The notes under the pieces are model-generated. The model worked only from the letters and a program-made list of their open reading frames with translations. It had not been told where the DNA came from and ran no database searches. Position numbers and translations under genes: made by a program. From Oopsacas minuta (Eukaryota; Porifera; Hexactinellida; Lyssacinosida; Leucopsacidae), in the NCBI GenBank assembly GCA_024704765.1, contig JAKMXF010000066.1, positions 310,001 through 374,000 on the forward strand: a stretch of 64,000 bases of DNA, read 5' to 3'. This document shows, piece by piece, positions 61,509 to 64,000 of this stretch (positions are counted from its first letter, which is position 1; every line of letters starts with the position of its first letter).

Positions 61509-63072
61509 ATGGCATCAAACATACCATCCAATGAGATAGAACAGTTCGATGATATCTCTAAACAAATCCAAGAGAAATTCGACCTTCTCATCCGTCGATT
61601 GATCGTAAGGAGAGATGGTCTCTTAGACAGACTATTACAACTCAAGGAGGATTATATCAACAAAGAAACAACTCGAATTTCATCCATAAAAGATCTAGAA
61701 AGAATACGAAAAGAAATAGAAGAAATGAGGAGTAGAGTAAATACCAATAATCAGATCCATGAACAAGCTGCTCAGTTATACGATAAGGGTCTTGAGGATC
61801 TCAGAGTACCAACAAATCTACAAATCCCTGTATTCCATTATCCATCATTACAACAAATCAAATCACTAATTGATCAATTCGGGGAGATAGAGTTGGAGGT
61901 ACCAAACCAGACTGAAAAGGAACCTAAGGTAACACCTCAAGCAAATCTGTGCTGGAAGAAGTCATTTCCATCATTAGTGGGGGGAAACAGCTGGAAGATG
62001 GGGAATTCCCTTTCCGACTACGATACCCAGATGGAGAGCTGCATAAATGATGTTCCCAGGTGAATATAAATATGATGTATAATAATCCCTAATTGAATTT
62101 TATTTTAGTGGTAACATAGAAATATTCATCAAAACTCTGACTGGTAAGATAATCACTCTTTATGTTAAGCCTACTGACACTATTGAAGTATTACGTGCTA
62201 ACATCCGAGACAAGGAAGGGATCCCTTCCAACCAGCGGCTCATATTTGCTGGGGAACAGCTAAAAGATGAGAGAACCCTATCCGACTACAATATCAAGAA
62301 CGGGAGTACACTCCATTTGCATGTAGTATTCCGGCTTAAGAATGGCATACAAATATTCATCAATACTCTGACTGGTAAGACAATAACTCTTTATGTTAAG
62401 CCTAGTGACACCATTGAAAACGTATGTTATCAAATTCAGGACAGGGAAGGGATCCCTCCCGACCAGCAACGCCTCATATTTAGAGGGAAACAGCTGGAAG
62501 ATTGGAGAACACTATCCGACTACAATATCAATAACGGGAGTACACTCCATTTAGTACTCCGGCCTAAGAATGCCATGGAAATATTCATCAAAACTCTGAC
62601 TGGTAGGACTATCACCCTTGATGTTGGGCTTAGTGACACCATTGAAAACGTGCGTTATAAGATTCAGGACAAGGAAGGGATCCCTCCCGACCAGCAACGC
62701 CTCATATTTGAAGGGAAACAGCTGGAAGATTGGAGAACACTATCCGACTACAATATCAATAACGGGAGTACACTCCATTTAGTACTCCGGCCTAAGAATG
62801 CCATGGAAATATTCATCAAAACTCTGACTGGTAGGACTATCACCCTTGATGTTGGGCTTAGTGACACCATTGAAAACGTGCGTTATAAGATTCAGGACAA
62901 GGAAGGGATCCCTCCCGACCAGCAACGCCTCATATTTGAAGGGAAACAGCTGGAAGATTGGAGAACACTATCCTACTACAATATCAATAACGGGAGTACA
63001 CTCCATTTAGAACTCCGGCTTAAGAATGGAGAAATAATTAGAAGATGGATGAACACTATTCTACCTAAATAG
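61509..63072 (+). CDS. Coiled-coil protein fused to four diverged ubiquitin repeats
   Basis: Exons 61509-62059 and 62109-63072 (49-bp intron) give 504 residues. Residues 1-135 form a long coiled coil similar to the N-terminus of the NHL protein at 4174-5307. Four ubiquitin-like repeats follow from about residue 187. Repeats 2-4 have the 228-bp (76-codon) period of polyubiquitin. Leu8 and Ile44 equivalents and Lys48 (GKQLED in repeats 2-4) are kept. Lys63 is lost (NINNGS). The Gly75-Gly76 processing site is replaced by KNA or KNG in every repeat, so the chain should not be cut into monomers or conjugated. The last repeat ends in a divergent tail. This suggests a stable linear ubiquitin mimic oligomerised by the coiled coil; function is inferred, not shown. 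Confidence 0.85.
62527..62982 (+). repeat. 228-bp tandem repeat units of ubiquitin coding sequence
   Basis: Two consecutive 228-bp units starting at 62527 and 62755 look identical by eye except near the end of the second, where TCCGACTAC becomes TCCTACTAC (Asp to Tyr). Recent duplication or gene conversion is likely. Confidence 0.85.
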
Positions 63073-64000
63073 GTAATACGAAGGATAGCTGTTAGTCATC
63101 CCCCAACACAGATTAGTGTAATTATGCCACAATATGCTAATTATAGGAATGTAATATAGTCGTATACATAGAGATTATAATAGCTGAGGTTTCATAATAA
63201 TACATTGTTTCAGGGGCGGATACGCACAGGTTTAAGAGAATCACGGTGATAAATGAGTAAATGTGTTGGATACCCGTTGGGTGTGTTTCTCCCCTTTGCT
63301 ATTCTATTGGACATCAAGTGCCACTATTTGACACCAACCAAATTTGTCTGACCAATAGGCTACTAATATATGTGATTATGACATCTCAGGGCACCGCCCT
63401 CCTCTGTATGTAACTCTGATTGATTATATATCAGCCATAATTGTCATTGGGGTCACAGCTAAAGTAACTAACCATTAGAATGGCATCAAAAATGGGATAG
63501 AACAGTTCGATGATATCTCCTAACAAATCGACGAGAAATTCGACCTTCTCATCTGCCGATTGATCTTAAGGATACATGCTCTCTTAAGCCCGCCATACAT
63601 ACATTTTTCTATCGAGATGTTGATTGGTGCTGCTATAATTATACACACTGTGCGAAGAAGATTACTTGGATAAAGACGAATAATCTCAATTCAGTGAATT
63701 CACAATTCTTATAAGAGCCAGTCACACAGTCAGGACTTCATGAATATAAAGTAGTGCTTTGGATTGATATTGTTACCTTATAGCTTAGTATCATAGTCAG
63801 TCTACCCGGGCACTGATTAGTACAAACTAGACAAATTGCTACAAATTTTGCATACATACATTTGGAGCCTAGATTGCCTTAGAGTAGCCAATTCAATACC
63901 TACGTCTCCTTCGATACGATTGCTCAAGTTGAACTGATCAATTCTTATTATACAACTAACTGGTGTAAATCCAAACGAGTGATTTAATTCTGTTAGTTTA
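63073..64000. repeat. Rearranged duplicate of the region upstream of the ubiquitin-fusion gene
   Basis: Blocks match upstream DNA in a shuffled order: 63066-63205 resembles 60436-60600 (including part of FET exon 1), 63470-63592 resembles 61498-61630 (gene start), and 63650-64000 closely resembles 60815-61165. A further copy of the fusion gene may begin just past the right edge. Confidence 0.8.
63480..63592 (+). pseudogene. Broken 5' fragment of the coiled-coil/ubiquitin gene
   Basis: Matches the first 120 bases of the gene at 61509. A deletion of about 10 bases after the sixth codon shifts the frame and brings an early TAG; a TAA follows further on. Similarity then stops, with no ubiquitin part. 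Confidence 0.8.

Overview
The window is animal nuclear DNA: AT-rich, with spliced genes (GT-AG introns from about 49 bp to 5 kb), metazoan gene families on both strands and many short terminal-inverted-repeat elements. Compact SOS, Ena/VASP, FET and LRRK-like genes, plus a lineage-type coiled-coil/NHL protein with no RING or B-box, point to an early-branching animal. A demosponge such as a haplosclerid (Amphimedon-like) is my best guess; this is inference from gene style, not a database match.

Layout from left to right: the 3' end of an LRAT-domain gene (+, 1-393); a five-exon ACOT11/12-type acyl-CoA thioesterase with two hotdog domains and a START domain (-, 863-3712); a coiled-coil/NHL-repeat protein (-, 4174-5307); a second, complete LRAT gene (+, 5859-6308); a 14-exon Ena/VASP gene (-, 7146-11678); a 3.3 kb repeat-rich gap; a 16-exon Son-of-sevenless RasGEF (+, 14968-23729); an ankyrin/LRR/Roc-COR/kinase LRRK-like gene, almost all in one 7 kb exon (+, 24559-32199); a 4 kb gap; a two-LIM-domain protein (+, 36214-38481); a secreted Ntn-hydrolase of the C45/dcd1-like type (+, 40836-42918). 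A 15-exon FET-family (FUS/EWS/TAF15) RNA-binding protein gene follows (-, 44650-60469). Its introns host several intronless genes on the opposite strand: a MACPF protein, an LRAT-like pseudoenzyme and two small unknown ORFs. Last come a coiled-coil protein fused to four diverged ubiquitin repeats (+, 61509-63072) and a broken, rearranged duplicate of that locus running off the right edge.

The spliced models were built by eye. For ACOT, Ena/VASP, SOS, LRRK, the Ntn-hydrolase, FET and the ubiquitin fusion, every junction I chose is GT-AG and keeps frame. They are supported by frame and by family resemblance, but there is no transcript evidence. No operon-like logic applies. Shared themes are actin and Ras signalling (Ena/VASP, SOS, LIM protein, LRRK) and lipid handling (LRAT, ACOT, C45 hydrolase), and no functional link between neighbours is claimed.

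The most unusual locus is the coiled-coil/tetra-ubiquitin fusion. Its repeats keep the Leu8-Ile44 surface, but the Gly-Gly processing sites are gone, and its linker holds a frame-scrambled fifth ubiquitin fragment. It sits in a tandem duplication. Next in interest are an LRAT paralogue in which all three catalytic positions are substituted, and the genes nested in the FET locus.
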